Shown here in pieces: positions 1-6,530 of a DNA stretch of 7,647 nucleotides. The stretch lies in assembly GCA_021797225.1 (NCBI GenBank), contig JAKAAE010000073.1, positions 1-7,647 on the forward strand, in the 5' to 3' direction. A program made the position numbers and the translations under genes. Position 1 is the first letter of the stretch. Each line of letters starts with the position of its first letter. The notes beneath the pieces were generated by a model that was not told where the DNA came from, did not search any database, and saw only the letters and a list, made by a program, of their open reading frames with translations. The stretch comes from Thermoplasmata archaeon. Its GTDB lineage: Archaea > Thermoplasmatota > Thermoplasmata > Thermoplasmatales > Thermoplasmataceae.

Positions 1-2
1 CA

Positions 3-362
3 CTGAAGAAATTCAGGAGTGATATCAAATGCTATCCGGTTGAACCGGAATCTGCACAATTTCTTGCCGGAAAGCCCGTGATAACAACCAGACACAAGAT
101 ACAGGGTGGCGGGCACGCAATCAAACCGCCATACTGGGATGAATCCCTTGTAGATGGTTATCTCAGTGTCTCAGATGAGGAGGCTATATTCGCAGCAAGG
201 CATATGGCTGCAACAGAGGGTATATTTACGGGCTATTCCGGTGGTGCCAATGTGGCCGCGGCCATGAAATTGGATGAGACTATGAACAGGGGCTCTATTG
301 TTGTTACAGTACTACCCGATTCGGGCTTGAAATATCTTTCCTCTGATCTATATAAATATTGA
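3..362 (+). CDS. Cysteine synthase family PLP enzyme, C-terminal part (5' end outside window)
   Basis: Only the last 119 residues or so are present; the frame is open from base 3 with no start, so the gene begins left of the window. The enzyme family replaces the acetyl or phosphate group of activated serine with sulfide to make cysteine in the cytoplasm, using PLP. Visible landmarks are VEPESAQFLAG, the HKIQGGG motif, the LVDGYLSVSDEEA segment that closes the active site, the glycine-rich EGIFTGYSGGANVAAA stretch typical of fold-type II PLP enzymes, and the usual terminal LPDSGLKYLSSDLY, so the C-terminus is complete. O-acetylserine, O-phosphoserine and cystathionine beta-synthase-like members share these motifs, and the missing N-terminal half (with the PLP lysine) would be needed to choose. 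It converges with the lyase-like gene on its right, 44 bases away. Family is sure; substrate is not. Confidence 0.93.
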   Translation: MKKFRSDIKCYPVEPESAQFLAGKPVITTRHKIQGGGHAIKPPYWDESLVDGYLSVSDEEAIFAARHMAATEGIFTGYSGGANVAAAMKLDETMNRGSIVVTVLPDSGLKYLSSDLYKY

Positions 363-399
363 AAAAATAAAGTTGGAAGCTCCTGTATACTGGTCAGGA
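362..399 (-). terminator. Possible terminator between convergent genes
   Basis: Just past the stop of the leftward lyase-like gene there is a short inverted repeat, TCCTG at 381-385 and CAGGA at 395-399 (5 bp stem, 9-base loop), followed on the minus strand by a T-rich tract at 369-362. The stem is short and sits about a dozen bases from the T tract, so this is a weak hairpin; the T tract alone could act as an archaeal terminator. Confidence 0.3.
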
Positions 400-406
400 A
401 AGAAAC

Positions 407-1807
407 TCACTCACGGGAGGCATGGAAGTCCATGTCGGTAATTTCCCTGAATATTTGCTCACCTTTTTCAGGATTAAGCTGGTAGATCATATGGAAAAAC
501 AATGTTTTTTTATCAGGATTCTTACGGACCATGCCGGCCAGATAATCGGCAGTTTCTTCCGCAGAGTCAATAACCATATCTCTGGCTTCATTATCAGGAC
601 CAATATTATCATGTATTGACTTAAGATCCTTCAGGAATTCATCTGCAACATCCACGTGAACCGGGCATATATTCAGATGTATTGTCGATGGAAGCCCGAG
701 GTTTTTGTTTGACGGCTGTACCTGCGGATACCATCCGTGTTCTATCATTTTTACACCGGTCTGGAATATGCTATTATTATCATCCTGGAAGGCAAATATG
801 GTTGCGTCCGGTTTTCCTGTTATCCTGTATCCTATCTCTTCTATTCCTCCTTTTATGGTTTCATATGCATCCAGTGTTTTCTTTGCCAGTGCTGTGTATC
901 CATCAAATCCGAGATAATTGAGTATTGCCCATGTGCCGGCCAGAGGACCGGCTGATTTCGTGGCCTGTATACCCGCATTGGACATGGGATATCCGGGCCA
1001 GCGTGCATTTACATATATCTGATGTCGCCTGTATGATTCATTTTTGTACATTACTACTGATGAACCCTTGGGAGTGAAGCCATATTTATGGAGGTCTACT
1101 GACATGGATATTACTCCGGGAAGTTTAAAATCATAATCGGGAATATTTCTACCATTCCTCTTCAGGAATGGCAGTATCATACCACCGACACATGCATCAA
1201 CATGGAGCCATAAATTATGCCGGAGAGCCATATCAGATAATTCCTTTATGGGATCAATTGTTCCGTACGGAAATGATGGCGCGGAGCCGACGATCATTGC
1301 AGTATTTTCATTTATATGGCCTTCCATAGCAGCAACATCGGCAAGATAATTTTGATCCACAGGAACTCTTATCTCCTTAAGGCCCAGGTATTCTATCGCC
1401 TTGCTGAATGATGGATGCGCTGTGACCGGTAGTATTACCTCCGGAACTCCAGTGTGCTTTTCAAGAAAGGTATCCCTGGCTGCCTTCATAGCAAGTATGA
1501 TGCTTTCAGTGCCCCCCGTGGTAAAAGTTCCTGCAACATTATCACTACCATGAAGCAGGGAGCCCATCATCGCCACAACGTCATTTTCCAGTTTCAGGGT
1601 ACTTGGAAAAGCATGGTAATCCATACCATTTCTGTTTGAAAATTTGAGGAAAATATCCTGGAAATCTTCCAGTTCTTTTATTCCAGGGTCATAAAAATAT
1701 GTAAACAATCTGCCCCTGCTATTTTTGATATCATTCTGCCCATATGTGTCGAGAAGATCATGTATCTCCTCAGAGCTCATCCCTTTCTGTGGAAATTCTT
1801 TCAACAT
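407..1807 (-). CDS. PLP-dependent sphingosine-1-phosphate lyase-like enzyme
   Basis: This 466-residue protein belongs to the group II PLP decarboxylase/lyase family and within it looks like sphingosine-1-phosphate lyase rather than MfnA or glutamate decarboxylase. Seen in order: TTGGTES at 96-102 (PLP phosphate loop), H131 in AHPSFSKA (the histidine that stacks on PLP), HVDACVGG at 202-209 with D204 for the pyridine nitrogen, and SVDLHKYGFTPKGSS with K241 as the Schiff-base lysine. The part after the lysine also follows the eukaryotic lyase (YRRHQIYV, then GYTALAKK), as does the C-terminal domain (SNKNLGLPSTIHLNICPVH, FLKDL). It lacks the N-terminal membrane anchor of the eukaryotic enzyme, as bacterial homologues do. 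The family cleaves C-C bonds or decarboxylates amine substrates; with no sphingolipids known in archaea the substrate is open, and an amino acid is possible. The ATG at 1807 is used, with no Shine-Dalgarno site. It lies 39 bases behind the racemase gene and may be co-transcribed with it. Confidence 0.88.
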   Translation of the reverse strand: MLKEFPQKGMSSEEIHDLLDTYGQNDIKNSRGRLFTYFYDPGIKELEDFQDIFLKFSNRNGMDYHAFPSTLKLENDVVAMMGSLLHGSDNVAGTFTTGGTESIILAMKAARDTFLEKHTGVPEVILPVTAHPSFSKAIEYLGLKEIRVPVDQNYLADVAAMEGHINENTAMIVGSAPSFPYGTIDPIKELSDMALRHNLWLHVDACVGGMILPFLKRNGRNIPDYDFKLPGVISMSVDLHKYGFTPKGSSVVMYKNESYRRHQIYVNARWPGYPMSNAGIQATKSAGPLAGTWAILNYLGFDGYTALAKKTLDAYETIKGGIEEIGYRITGKPDATIFAFQDDNNSIFQTGVKMIEHGWYPQVQPSNKNLGLPSTIHLNICPVHVDVADEFLKDLKSIHDNIGPDNEARDMVIDSAEETADYLAGMVRKNPDKKTLFFHMIYQLNPEKGEQIFREITDMDFHASRE

Positions 1808-1829
1808 AATTTAACATTTTCTTATGGTT

Positions 1830-1836
1830 AAAAAAA
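1830..1836 (-). terminator. T7 tract after racemase gene; could also be box A of the lyase-like gene
   Basis: Seven T in a row on the minus strand begin about 10 bases past the racemase stop, the kind of T-rich signal that ends archaeal transcripts. The same TTTTTTTAA is centred about 24 bases before the ATG of the lyase-like gene, where a box A for a leaderless transcript would sit. The sequence does not tell the two roles apart. Confidence 0.3.
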
Positions 1837-1846
1837 CTTTGCCGTT

Positions 1847-2536
1847 TCAGTCCATTTTTTTTATTTTTTTCCCTGCAGCTTTGATTAATCTTTCAGCAAG
1901 CAGGCGATCCGAATCTATCAGGGGCAAATCCGTATCGGCTTTATTCAGTATTACCGGTATTTCCGTGCATGCCAGGATCAGAGAATCCACACCTTCATCC
2001 TCAAGATCCTTAATTACGGGCATCAGCAGTTTTTTACCTTCCGGGATATTTCCAAGTTTGACAGCCTGCACTGCGCTCATTACATCATCCTCTCTTTCAG
2101 GGATTACAGTATTTATGCCTGCTTTCTTTAGTTCCTTTATGTACAGCCCCGATTCTATTGTAGCAGTTGTAGCCAGTATTCCTGGCTTCCTGAATCCAGA
2201 TTCCAGAACAGCACTGACGGTTAGGTCAATCATGTTGAGTACATTTATTCTTCTGTGGAACTGATCAAACCATATATGAACTGTGTTGCATGGAATTCCA
2301 ATTGTTTCAATTCCTTTGCTTTCCATGAAGTCAATTCCTTCATTTATTGCCTTAACAGGGCTTTCACCACCATGGAAATATGCGTCTATCCTGTTTGGAA
2401 TTTCAGGATCATTATAAAGTACATATCTTACATGATCCTGATCTTTATGAGCCTCTGTCATTTCCGTTAAACGTTCGATAAACTGGTTGGTAGCCTCTGG
2501 ACCCATGCCACCTATTATTCCTACCTTTATATCCAT
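1847..2536 (-). CDS. Aspartate/glutamate racemase family protein
   Basis: PLP-independent amino acid racemase of the Asp/Glu racemase superfamily, which inverts the alpha carbon with two cysteines acting as acid and base. Both are visible: C83 in IPCNTVH and C190 in LACTEIP. Other family marks are the N-terminal VGIIGGMGPEAT loop, NDPEIPNR, LATTATIESGLY and the closing LPLIDSD. The 229-residue length is close to the archaeal Pyrococcus aspartate racemase. The frame extends upstream to a TTG at 2551, but the ATG at 2536 puts the first beta strand (MDIKVGIIGG) right at the N-terminus as in relatives and is about 30 bases from a TATA-like element, so it is preferred. Most likely it interconverts L- and D-aspartate; glutamate or another acidic amino acid is not excluded. 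The gene leads a probable two-gene unit with the lyase-like enzyme, which suggests but does not prove a common pathway. Confidence 0.9.
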   Translation of the reverse strand: MDIKVGIIGGMGPEATNQFIERLTEMTEAHKDQDHVRYVLYNDPEIPNRIDAYFHGGESPVKAINEGIDFMESKGIETIGIPCNTVHIWFDQFHRRINVLNMIDLTVSAVLESGFRKPGILATTATIESGLYIKELKKAGINTVIPEREDDVMSAVQAVKLGNIPEGKKLLMPVIKDLEDEGVDSLILACTEIPVILNKADTDLPLIDSDRLLAERLIKAAGKKIKKMD

Positions 2537-2561
2537 ATTATCAGTATACAATAAATAAATA

Positions 2562-2570
2562 CAATATAAT
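2562..2570 (-). promoter_or_regulatory. TATA-like box A ahead of racemase gene
   Basis: The minus strand reads ATTATATTG here, centred about 30 bases before the ATG at 2536, suiting a leaderless or very short-leader transcript. The whole 2537-2763 gap is AT-rich, so chance TATA-like strings are common; the spacing is the main support. Confidence 0.4.
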
Positions 2571-2763
2571 ACTTACCACAATTTAAACAATTAGGACACA
2601 CTATAAGGTATTCCTGTCATTTTTATGATTTAATTACTTTTGTTTATTCTAACAGATCATAATAAAATATTTTATATTCTCACAATTCATTAATATTTTT
2701 AAATAAATACAGGATTTAAGGATACTTATTATATTCCAGCATATCAATTCATGCAGTTTTCAA

Positions 2764-3711
2764 TTATCTCGTTAATATGATATCACCAGAATCGGTAGTA
2801 TTTATATCCCCGTAATGTTCCAGTGTGACCCAATCTAAATGTTTTAATTCCATTTCTAAATCTATCACCAGGCTAAAATATTCCCTGATTCTTAGATCCG
2901 GAAGTATGAAATTCATGTATAATTTTTCTTCATCTGCATACATGAAAAGGAAATTCCATGTAATATTCTTGTTCATTGCCGTGTTTGTCAATTTGATGAA
3001 TATATCTTCATCCGTTAATGTCTCATAAATATGGTCCTCTTTTGATATTACTTTCAATCCATCAACATTTCTTATTTCCCTATCAGAATATATAATAATC
3101 ATGAATTTCCCGTCAATAGGGTAATTGTTTTTGAACTGTGCTACAGATCCGGTGTTTTTAAGTGCATCAATAACTCTGTAATGCCCGAATACAGTCATTG
3201 GTAGGCTTATTGCCAGAGATTTTAAATTTGGATAATTCTGAACGCTGTATTGAAGAAATCCTTCAGTCGGTCGTAAATTAATTTTAGAGATCAAATGGTT
3301 CTTTCCAGTAAATTCATAAAGTATATCGGAGAATGCTCCAGTAGCATTATCGTGCATGAACCCTGTTATTACCAAATAACCATTTTCAATTGTGGTATAG
3401 GCAACATTGAGTCCGCCTATATCACATAGCTTTTTGATTAAATTATATAGTTCAATGTCCTCTATCTTTTTTCGAAAAATTGTATAAAGCAATCTTTCTT
3501 CAAGTCCAATGATTCCAAAAACAGACCTGAATTTATCATATTCTGCGGTCTTCGGTAGTATTATATTCAGGAACAAATCTTCATTTTCTAATGTGATCGG
3601 GCTGTTAATAGTTAAATCAGGATTATCATCGATTCCTGTAGGAATAAAATTGAGCCTTATCTTCAGTTGAAACAAATTTGAAAGTTTCATTTCAAGCTTT
3701 GAAAATTCCAT
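2764..3711 (-). CDS. Unknown 315-residue protein, paralogue of the protein at 6531-7478
   Basis: I do not recognise the family. The protein has no signal peptide, no membrane segment, no cysteine clusters and no nucleotide-binding loop, and alternates short strands and helices, so a soluble alpha/beta protein is likely. It is related to the protein of the first gene of this block: N90-L-I aligns with N92-L-I, TIENGYLVI (107-115) with TVEQGKLII (109-117), SLP at 169 with SLP at 173, and residues 203-230 pair without gaps with 207-234 (13 of 28 identical, including IYE). The gapless match continues to about residue 282. The first 80 residues differ more. The ATG at 3711 is chosen because a TATA box lies about 22 bases before it; M8 (3690) is an alternative. 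The gene follows the glycosyltransferase by 42 bases, so it may be read from its own promoter as well as by read-through. A regulatory or scaffold role is a guess. Confidence 0.85.
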   Translation of the reverse strand: MEFSKLEMKLSNLFQLKIRLNFIPTGIDDNPDLTINSPITLENEDLFLNIILPKTAEYDKFRSVFGIIGLEERLLYTIFRKKIEDIELYNLIKKLCDIGGLNVAYTTIENGYLVITGFMHDNATGAFSDILYEFTGKNHLISKINLRPTEGFLQYSVQNYPNLKSLAISLPMTVFGHYRVIDALKNTGSVAQFKNNYPIDGKFMIIIYSDREIRNVDGLKVISKEDHIYETLTDEDIFIKLTNTAMNKNITWNFLFMYADEEKLYMNFILPDLRIREYFSLVIDLEMELKHLDWVTLEHYGDINTTDSGDIILTR

Positions 3712-3729
3712 ATTAATATATACAAGGAA

Positions 3730-3737
3730 TATATAAA
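3730..3737 (-). promoter_or_regulatory. Box A (TTTATATA) ahead of the last gene of the block
   Basis: The minus strand reads TTTTTATATATT, containing TTTATATA, a consensus-like archaeal box A, centred about 22 bases before the ATG at 3711. It lies in the 42-base gap after the glycosyltransferase stop. It suggests that the downstream paralogue can be transcribed on its own, leaderless. Confidence 0.5.
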
Positions 3738-3753
3738 AACTATTTGTTTTATT

Positions 3754-5289
3754 TTATGAATTGCCTGAGCTTTTGAAGGCTGGAGTGTCCATGGATGATT
3801 CTTTTGGAGCTTTATTGAGCCAGAATATGGGAAGAAGCAGCGTTATCTCAAAAAATCCCCAGAATGCAGAAATATATGTAAATAAATTATTTTGTAGTAC
3901 CAGGTATATAGAAGCTATAAAAAGAAATACCATTATTGTTATCTGCGCCCAGAAATGGCTCCAAGACAATTTACCACCTGTCCTCGCTGTTGTGAAAGGT
4001 TTATGTTTCTTTAACAATACACTTATGGTTGCCGAGATACTTAGTGGGAATATCAAAACATTGGCACACATATTGTAGAATGCAAAACGAAGTGGGGCTC
4101 CCTTTTCAAGATGTGAGAGGATAAATGTGGTCAATACCAGAATGGTATATGGAAGCCATGCAAAAAGATACAGGAGATCGTTTATGGTTAGAACCCTTAT
4201 ACCCACAAGATCCAGTATAGGGGAAAGGAGGAATATTAAATAAAACCATCCGAAAAGATACCATGTGGTTGTGGCAAACCAGTCGGCTTTCTGCCTTGCA
4301 GGAAATTTTCTGCTGAATAGAATTTTTTTAATTATTTTGGGCATAAGCTTTAGTGACCCGGCCATCCACCTCCACTGTTGATTGACGTATCCCTGCATGG
4401 TTACAGGAGCTCTACCGAATACAAGTTTTTTATTGAAATACATGCCAACCCATCCCTTTATAACCATATTTACAGTGGTGGCGATGTCCTCAACTATATT
4501 GGACTCATCAAAATAATCGACCGACCTAAGGGCTTCCATTCTGTATACAACATTGGTTCCGCATGAAAATAAAGTGCCGGTCACACTTTTCCCCTCTGTG
4601 AGTATTTCATAAAAAATGAATTGCTGTGCCTGGGCAATTTCTGCAAGGGTGCTGGAATCGGAATTTGAATATACCTGTGGGACCTGCACGAACCCGACTT
4701 TCGGATTTTTGTCCAGCAAGGCAGTAGTTTCTCTTACAAAATCAGGGGCGGGCATCTGATCTATGTCCAAGACACAGGCATATTGTTCGTTCAGGTTTTT
4801 GAGCACATTATTCAGTGCACCGGCCTTATAACCACTTCTATTCTCCCGATGGACATACTTCATACCCAGTCTCTGTGCCAGGTCTTTTATATAATCTGTA
4901 TTTCCTGTTGTTGAATCGTCAAGAACATAAACGTCTGCATCCTCACCTACATTTGATGATATGGCGATTAAATTTGTTTTGACCATTTCAGGTTCTTCAT
5001 TGAATATAGGTACGAGGACGGCTACCTTTCCCCTTATTCCACTTACATATCCATAATCTATAGTGGATTTGTATTTATCAGTACTATTTCTAAAGGATAG
5101 AAAATATGTTACGCTTTGAATACCAAAGAAAACATTAGCAATCCAGAACCATATTGTAAAAATATAATCTAATAGAGTTCCATGCTTCAGGATAAGTGCT
5201 GCATAAAGCGAAGATATTACACCAACAAAAATGAAAATTATTGATACTATTGTCATTATATTTACAAGTGATACGGTATATTTTCCCAT
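3754..5289 (-). CDS. Processive family-2 glycosyltransferase, cellulose/hyaluronan synthase type, membrane-embedded
   Basis: An integral membrane GT2 enzyme that would polymerise a sugar from a nucleotide-sugar on the cytoplasmic face and pass the chain through its own membrane pore. Residue numbers count from the GTG at 5298. Two membrane segments (about 9-31 and 44-68) precede the catalytic domain, which starts with VAVLVPIFNEE (92-102). All catalytic motifs are present: DDS at 127-129, DID at 178-180 (DxD, metal and UDP), VED at 269-271 (TED-like, base) and QQWRW at 307-311. About five membrane segments follow. Between them PFTTARTGGK (434-443) sits where BcsA has its FxVTxKGG gating loop. 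No PilZ domain follows; the tail is short. The start at ATG 5289 (511 residues) is chosen because GGTGAT lies four bases upstream; GTG 5298 and ATG 5295 are possible. The gene overlaps or abuts the ATPase gene. The polymer (glucan, N-acetylglucosamine or mixed) cannot be read from these motifs. Confidence 0.93.
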   Translation of the reverse strand: MGKYTVSLVNIMTIVSIIFIFVGVISSLYAALILKHGTLLDYIFTIWFWIANVFFGIQSVTYFLSFRNSTDKYKSTIDYGYVSGIRGKVAVLVPIFNEEPEMVKTNLIAISSNVGEDADVYVLDDSTTGNTDYIKDLAQRLGMKYVHRENRSGYKAGALNNVLKNLNEQYACVLDIDQMPAPDFVRETTALLDKNPKVGFVQVPQVYSNSDSSTLAEIAQAQQFIFYEILTEGKSVTGTLFSCGTNVVYRMEALRSVDYFDESNIVEDIATTVNMVIKGWVGMYFNKKLVFGRAPVTMQGYVNQQWRWMAGSLKLMPKIIKKILFSRKFPARQKADWFATTTWYLFGWFYLIFLLSPILDLVGIRVLTINDLLYLFAWLPYTILVLTTFILSHLEKGAPLRFAFYNMCANVLIFPLSISATISVLLKKHKPFTTARTGGKLSWSHFWAQITIMVFLFIASIYLVLQNNLFTYISAFWGFFEITLLLPIFWLNKAPKESSMDTPAFKSSGNS

Positions 5290-5293
5290 TCTC

Positions 5294-5299
5294 ATCACC
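5294..5299 (-). promoter_or_regulatory. Shine-Dalgarno site GGTGAT inside the end of the ATPase gene
   Basis: GGTGAT, the full archaeal anti-16S match, overlaps the ATPase stop codon TGA (5297-5295) and lies four bases ahead of ATG 5289. It decides the glycosyltransferase start and shows translational coupling of the two genes. The other genes here lack such a site, so this is an internal-cistron signal. Confidence 0.75.
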
Positions 5300-6452
5300 T
5301 GATATTTTTAAATATATCATCTGACGCGTGACTATTTTTGGGTACAGCTTTTACATGTTCTGTTGCTTCTATTCCATTGGAAGTTATACGGAAATAAAAA
5401 GGATTGGAATCAAATACTGTACCCCGCATTTTTACAATATTGATGGATCTGCTAATACCTTCCTGCCCCGAGGTATAATTCAATTTTATAATGCCTGTTA
5501 CGTAATATTCCTCGACTCCGAACATGCTCAAATCACTATTTCTGATTCCAGATGTTAATAGAATGGTGACGCCCCTTATAGCCAGGCTATTCAGCATCAA
5601 ATTTACATAATCATCATCCGGCATCAATAACAATGTAATAGGATCAATTACAACTCTTTTTATCTGCTTGGAAATGATTATTTTTTTTAATTCTGTAACA
5701 ACCTTTGTTATAAATTTTCTGAAATCTTCCTTACCGGAGGAGATATCGGTTTTCATGGACCTGATGGAATCCGATATTTCCATTACCTCTATCATTTTCT
5801 TGTTATAATAATCGGCAAATCCTATATCCATCGTCCTGATATTATCCAGAAACTGATCCGGAAAGGTATCTGTAAGAATCATTAAACCTTTCTCGCCTAT
5901 ACTGGCCCCGTATGAGAGAAATGTACTTGCCAGTGTAGTTTTCCCGGCCCCTGTTGTTCCGGATAGCATATACACATATCCGGGTCGTAACCCTCCAGAG
6001 AGCTTTGCATCCAGTGTAGTTATCCCGAATTTAGCTCTCTCATGTGTATTTTCGTCATTATAGTGCAGATCCGCTATATCAATGTTATAAACGCCGCACA
6101 TTTTCTTAATGTAATCACTTAATTCTACGGATGATAATAGTAATTTTCTTGTAATGCCGGCATCCATTGCCTGGGAATTGAAAATCATTATATCATTTGG
6201 CTGTATATTGTCATCAGCAAGTATTACAGCAATTAGTATACTGTTTGAGGTAACAACATAATCAAAAATATAATCCATTCCAGATTGCCCTTTTATTTCC
6301 TTATTTTTAGAAATTTCAAGAGAGTTAAATTCTAATGAGTATTTAGATGAAATAATTTTAGCCAACGCGTCAGAATCAATATTTGCCTTATCCAATATTC
6401 CACAATTAAATCGTGGCATATAAATTTTTTTAAAAGCATGAATAAATAGCAT
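5295..6452 (-). CDS. KaiC/RAD55-type RecA-fold ATPase with extra N-terminal domain
   Basis: A 385-residue soluble ATPase with one KaiC domain from about 141 to 365. Seen: FGITTLDAKLSGGLRPG leading into Walker A GTTGAGKTT (165-173, K171), Walker B RVVIDP (266-271, D270), and the KaiC signature KMRGT at 341-345 followed by FYFRITSNGIEA. Where active KaiC domains have two adjacent glutamates, this protein reads LTDTFPDQFLDNI (193-205), so the catalytic pair looks altered, a feature shared with the archaellum protein ArlH. Residues about 55-130 form a separate domain (MDYIFDYVVTSNSILIAVIL, then MDAGITRKLLL and YNIDIADL) with the strand-helix rhythm of Mrr-like nuclease folds but without their catalytic lysine; that assignment is tentative. 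ATG 6452 gives the longest protein, and a box A at about 6513 could serve it with a short leader; M12 (6419, MPRFNCGIL) is an equally possible start. The reading frame abuts the glycosyltransferase, pointing to ATP-dependent control or assembly of that enzyme. Confidence 0.88.
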   Translation of the reverse strand: MLFIHAFKKIYMPRFNCGILDKANIDSDALAKIISSKYSLEFNSLEISKNKEIKGQSGMDYIFDYVVTSNSILIAVILADDNIQPNDIMIFNSQAMDAGITRKLLLSSVELSDYIKKMCGVYNIDIADLHYNDENTHERAKFGITTLDAKLSGGLRPGYVYMLSGTTGAGKTTLASTFLSYGASIGEKGLMILTDTFPDQFLDNIRTMDIGFADYYNKKMIEVMEISDSIRSMKTDISSGKEDFRKFITKVVTELKKIIISKQIKRVVIDPITLLLMPDDDYVNLMLNSLAIRGVTILLTSGIRNSDLSMFGVEEYYVTGIIKLNYTSGQEGISRSINIVKMRGTVFDSNPFYFRITSNGIEATEHVKAVPKNSHASDDIFKNIR

Positions 6453-6508
6453 TCATGCAAAAATCATGTTATCCAAATGATAAGGATTCATATGACTATA
6501 AGCCAGAA

Positions 6509-6517
6509 TTATTTAAA
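6509..6517 (-). promoter_or_regulatory. Box A-like element ahead of the KaiC-type ATPase gene
   Basis: The minus strand reads TTTTAAATA in the 78-base gap after the first paralogue's stop. Initiation about 25 bases on would leave a leader of roughly 35 bases before ATG 6452. A second, weaker TATTTATT near 6446 sits about 27 bases ahead of the alternative start at 6419. Either suggests that the ATPase-glycosyltransferase pair can be transcribed separately from the first gene. Confidence 0.35.
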
Positions 6518-6530
6518 AGCAGGAAAATAT

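Noticed and set aside
682..955. Overlapping plus-strand open frames rich in hydrophobic residues
   Set aside because: Antisense to the lyase-like gene; three overlapping alternatives in the same place show chance openness.
1824..2264. 146-codon open frame on the plus strand opposite the racemase gene
   Set aside because: It lies wholly antisense to a gene with clear family motifs, and its serine/phenylalanine-rich translation has no recognisable motif.
2552..2763. AT-rich gap examined for small RNA, repeats or a small gene
   Set aside because: No stable hairpin, repeat unit or convincing short frame could be seen; only TATA-like strings near the racemase start.
2764..3711. Idea that the unknown proteins are bacterio-opsin-activator (HTH_10) type transcription regulators
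   Set aside because: No C-terminal helix-turn-helix signature of that family is present in either paralogue.
3761..4078. 105-codon open frame on the plus strand opposite the glycosyltransferase C-terminus
   Set aside because: Antisense to the membrane segments of a well-supported gene; a shadow of its codon usage.
5135..5320. 61-codon minus-strand open frame spanning the ATPase-glycosyltransferase junction
   Set aside because: Out of frame with both genes, and the N-terminal membrane segments of the glycosyltransferase explain this region.
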